Assembly: GCA_021287065.1 (NCBI GenBank)
Contig: JAJTBE010000009.1
Coordinates: forward strand, 45,325 to 109,324
Source: Bacillota bacterium
GTDB lineage: Bacteria; Vulcanimicrobiota; JAJTBE01
Length of the DNA: 64,000 nt
Direction: 5' to 3'
Positions within the stretch are counted from its first letter, which is position 1, and each line of letters begins with the position of its first letter. Made by a program: the position numbers and the translations under genes. The notes beneath the pieces were generated by a model. The model ran no database searches, was not told where the DNA came from, and saw only the letters and a program-made list of their open reading frames with translations. Below, in pieces: positions 62,232-64,000 of this stretch.

Positions 62232-62765
62232 GTGGAGAGAGGCTACACACCGATCAACCCGGTGGTGGATAATTTCAATTCGGAATTAAGCCGGGGCGTA
62301 AATAAAGCCACACAATACGGCAAGTATATGAACACACTGGGACATGGCAAAGATCTCGTTATTTCAATTTCTGATAAAGATATGCACCCTGCCTTCGAAC
62401 CCGGTGATTCAATAACAATCAAACCTGCAACCATTGATCAGATCAGAGTCGGCGATTTTGTATTTTACCGCCTTGGTTCGATGGTTGTCATAAGAAGAGT
62501 TATCAGATCGGTAATTAAACTTGGCGATACCTATCTGGTTACAAAGGCAGAAAGATCCAAAACACCTGAAAAACCGGTAAAAGCATCCCAGGTAGTAGGC
62601 AAAGTGATCAAGCTTGAAAGAAAAGGCAGAAATATGAGAGTGCCGAATTATGCATCGATTCTCAACAAACTCACCTGTTTTGGCACAGTTCCTTTTCACA
62701 CAGCTCTGATAAGAAAATTTCTTTCCTTTGTTCCTTATGTCAGGGTTCAGGACGATCTGGATTAA
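62232..62765 (+). CDS. S24/S26 peptidase-like protein lacking catalytic residues
   Basis: 177 aa from GTG with a strong SD (aggagg). Residues about 40-130 resemble the signal-peptidase-like S24/S26 fold: ISDKDMHPAFEPGDSITIK, then GDFVFYRLGSMVVIRRVI. In active enzymes the Met is preceded by the catalytic Ser (SM-P) and a Lys precedes Arg in the second motif. Here they are Asp50 (DMHP, 50-53) and Arg88 (RR). So a proteolytically inactive relative is predicted. Transcribed 28 bases after ispD. Confidence 0.65.
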   Translation: MERGYTPINPVVDNFNSELSRGVNKATQYGKYMNTLGHGKDLVISISDKDMHPAFEPGDSITIKPATIDQIRVGDFVFYRLGSMVVIRRVIRSVIKLGDTYLVTKAERSKTPEKPVKASQVVGKVIKLERKGRNMRVPNYASILNKLTCFGTVPFHTALIRKFLSFVPYVRVQDDLD

Positions 62766-62770
62766 CCAGC

Positions 62771-63469
62771 TTACAAATCAAACCGCAGTTTAAACGAGAG
62801 CACATCATATTCTGTTCTGAACTCTCCGTATTTTGTTCTGTTGTCACGGTTCTGCTTTTTGTATGAGAGATCAAGCTCCGCACCGTCAAACAATTTCTGC
62901 TTAACACCAAGGCTGAGTGTGTTTGCATTGACATGAGAACCCGAATCGCCTCCAAGCTGAAGATAAACCTCGTCCGAAACATAAGGGCAGAAACCGCTGT
63001 TTTTAAAGGGATGCTGAAACATGAGCCTGAGCCTCATTCTGCCATGCTGCGCACCTGTCGAAAAGTATCTCTGTTCGTACATAAGCCTTGTTGAAGCTTT
63101 AAAACTGCCGGCATTCCATTTGTATGTGCCGTAAACATAAGGAGTATCAATTCTCTTCTGGGATTTTCTGCTGTTTGTCAACCCCTGCCTGAATCCTCCG
63201 CCTGCTTCCCATTTGCTATTGAATGAATTGGAAAAACCGATGTCCGCAGACTGATAAAACTGTCTTCCATCACCAAATCTAAGCTCTTTATCAAACTTCA
63301 GAGTTACTTTGTCATTTACTTTTTTATAAAAATCCACACTGTAATAGCATTCCCATTCTTTTGCAGATACAGGAGATGTGTCGGTGGAGATTACTGCAGA
63401 TATTACAAAAATCAGAAATAAGAAAAACATCCTGATTGAATGTTTGCGCTCAGACTTTTTAAAAACAAT
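62771..63469 (-). CDS. DUF2490-like outer membrane/exported protein, probable ATT start
   Basis: 232 aa if started at ATT 63469, which gives the signal peptide VFKKSERKHSIRMFFLFLI...(cleavage near PVSA). This start follows a gaggggagggg stretch 3-8 bases upstream. ATG 63430 is the first Met but would leave out the basic n-region and has only cagg against it. The mature protein is beta-rich with alternating residues (FYKKVNDKVTLKFDKELRFG, GAELDLSYKKQNRDN), ending LSFKLRFDL with a terminal Leu typical of outer membrane beta proteins. Fits DUF2490. Convergent with the S26-like gene. Confidence 0.55.
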   Translation of the reverse strand: MVFKKSERKHSIRMFFLFLIFVISAVISTDTSPVSAKEWECYYSVDFYKKVNDKVTLKFDKELRFGDGRQFYQSADIGFSNSFNSKWEAGGGFRQGLTNSRKSQKRIDTPYVYGTYKWNAGSFKASTRLMYEQRYFSTGAQHGRMRLRLMFQHPFKNSGFCPYVSDEVYLQLGGDSGSHVNANTLSLGVKQKLFDGAELDLSYKKQNRDNRTKYGEFRTEYDVLSFKLRFDL

Positions 63470-63559
63470 AATCCCCTCCCCTCGTTTTTTTGACTGATTG
63501 ATCAAAACAGAACCTGTAAATACATAGGGAACTGTGTATAATTCTGTTTTACCCTGAAT

Positions 63560-63705
63560 CCCCAATATTAATGAATTAGTAAAAACCACTCAAATTCCAA
63601 TCCCGAATACTCCTGTTTTTCAAGGAGGGAGGTTCGGAGGGTAACCTCGTTTTTCCAAAAAAGCGTGGTTCCCTCTGACGGTCCTCAAATCCCCGGTCGG
63701 TCCCC
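63560..63705. repeat. Dispersed hairpin-rich repeat, copy C (truncated)
   Basis: Left half of the repeat only: from ccccaat...tgaattagtaaaa through aaggagggaggttcggagggt and the tttttccaaaaaa palindrome to ggtcggtcccc. It is then cut off and joins copy D directly. The remaining right blocks (aagttttggg, aactttttt, ccatgcc) are missing. Confidence 0.85.
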
Positions 63706-63990
63706 AATGCCACTGAATTAGTAAAATTCACTCAAATTCCCCAGCCCAATGCTCTTGTTTTTCAAGGAGGGAGGTTCGGAGGGTAACCTCGCTTTTCCAA
63801 AAAAGCGTGGTTCCCTCTGACGGTCCCCAACCCCCCGTCGGTCCAAATCCCTGGTCGGTCCCCAATTCAAAAGTTTTGGGATGGAGGTCCGGAGGAAACT
63901 TTTTTCAAAAAGTTTTCTCCGGGAGCTGGGCAAACCGCTTCAAAACTCGTGATTGACAAGACCAATCCATGCCTTAATCCATGGGCATTG
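63706..63990. repeat. Dispersed hairpin-rich repeat, copy D
   Basis: About 285 bases in the same orientation as copies A, B and C. It starts aatgccactgaat (compare copy B) and ends ccatgggcattg. It has the same three palindromes as copy B but lacks about 25 bases of the gcgggtgcc...gtgggcgc block present in A and B. Continuous with copy C at the shared ccccaat. Confidence 0.88.
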
Positions 63991-64000
63991 CCATCTGACT

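Noticed and set aside
1..64000. CRISPR arrays, insertion sequences, prophage or rRNA genes
   Set aside because: No regularly spaced direct repeats with unique spacers, no transposase or integrase genes and no rRNA-like segments were seen. The dispersed repeats do not encode a transposase.

Overview
The window (64 kb, no plasmid, phage or insertion-sequence genes seen) looks like chromosome from a diderm bacterium. It has an RND/TolC efflux system, type IV pilus minor pilins, many Sec-exported TPR/ankyrin/FecR-type proteins, the MEP isoprenoid pathway (dxs, ispA, ispD) and DapL-type lysine synthesis. Translation starts often use TTG or GTG behind a strong AGGAGGTG-like Shine-Dalgarno (SD) site, and at two genes the best-placed start is ATT. 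Sigma-70-like promoters (TTGAcn-17/18-TATAAT, often with an extended -10) and U-tailed hairpin terminators are easy to see. I cannot assign a phylum from the sequence; an uncultured candidate phylum is a guess.

Layout. 0-4.4 kb: DUF885 metallopeptidase-like protein, an exported stalk/DUF4352-like protein and a sugar-type ABC binding protein (+). 4.5-7.5 kb: acetate kinase, a lone pilin-like protein and a membrane TPR protein (-). 7.6-8.9 kb: HTH/DUF364 operon and tRNA-Pro(GGG) (+). 9-10.6 kb: cupin-ended protein (-). 10.7-14.5 kb: four-gene minor pilin operon (-) with a divergent pilin (+). 14.6-18.4 kb: nickel superoxide dismutase with a Sec signal, then three exported proteins including a large ankyrin protein (-). 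19-19.7 kb: orphan Gly-rich protein behind an array of 11-bp direct repeats. 19.8-28.1 kb: mutase, MFP, RND and TolC (-). 28.2-33.4 kb: leaderless thioester alpha-2-macroglobulin and a DUF3352 membrane protein (+). 33.5-39.2 kb: lone ABC permease, small membrane protein, xseB-ispA-dxs-dapL and a 63-aa protein (+). 39.6-41 kb: MntP and DUF72. 41-45.2 kb: hybrid histidine kinase with two response regulators (-). 45.3-56.8 kb: beta-CASP nuclease, UroD-like protein, LysM/L,D-transpeptidase, then the tightly packed set OmpR-type regulator - CHASE2 adenylate cyclase - FecR-like protein - exported TPR/CHAT caspase-like protein. 56.9-63.5 kb: GNAT, 881-aa TPR protein, PIN/TRAM-IspD-S26-like protein, DUF2490-like protein. 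Four copies of a hairpin-rich dispersed repeat lie at 39.3, 57.3 and 63.6-64.0 kb, with a fragment at 18.5 kb.

How it fits together. The most system-like block is 49.4-56.8 kb. A response regulator and an adenylate cyclase with an extracytoplasmic CHASE2 sensor sit directly upstream of an exported FecR-like protein and an exported protease-like CHAT protein whose His and Cys are intact. This could be an envelope signalling/proteolysis module. Two other proteins are unusual for where they should act: the alpha-2-macroglobulin has no export signal although its thioester motif is intact, and the Ni-SOD carries an ordinary signal peptide whose predicted cleavage would itself expose the metal-binding His1. 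Two 11-bp-phased TTAACA repeat arrays, upstream of the cupin and Gly-rich genes, suggest a shared OmpR/PhoP-type regulator.
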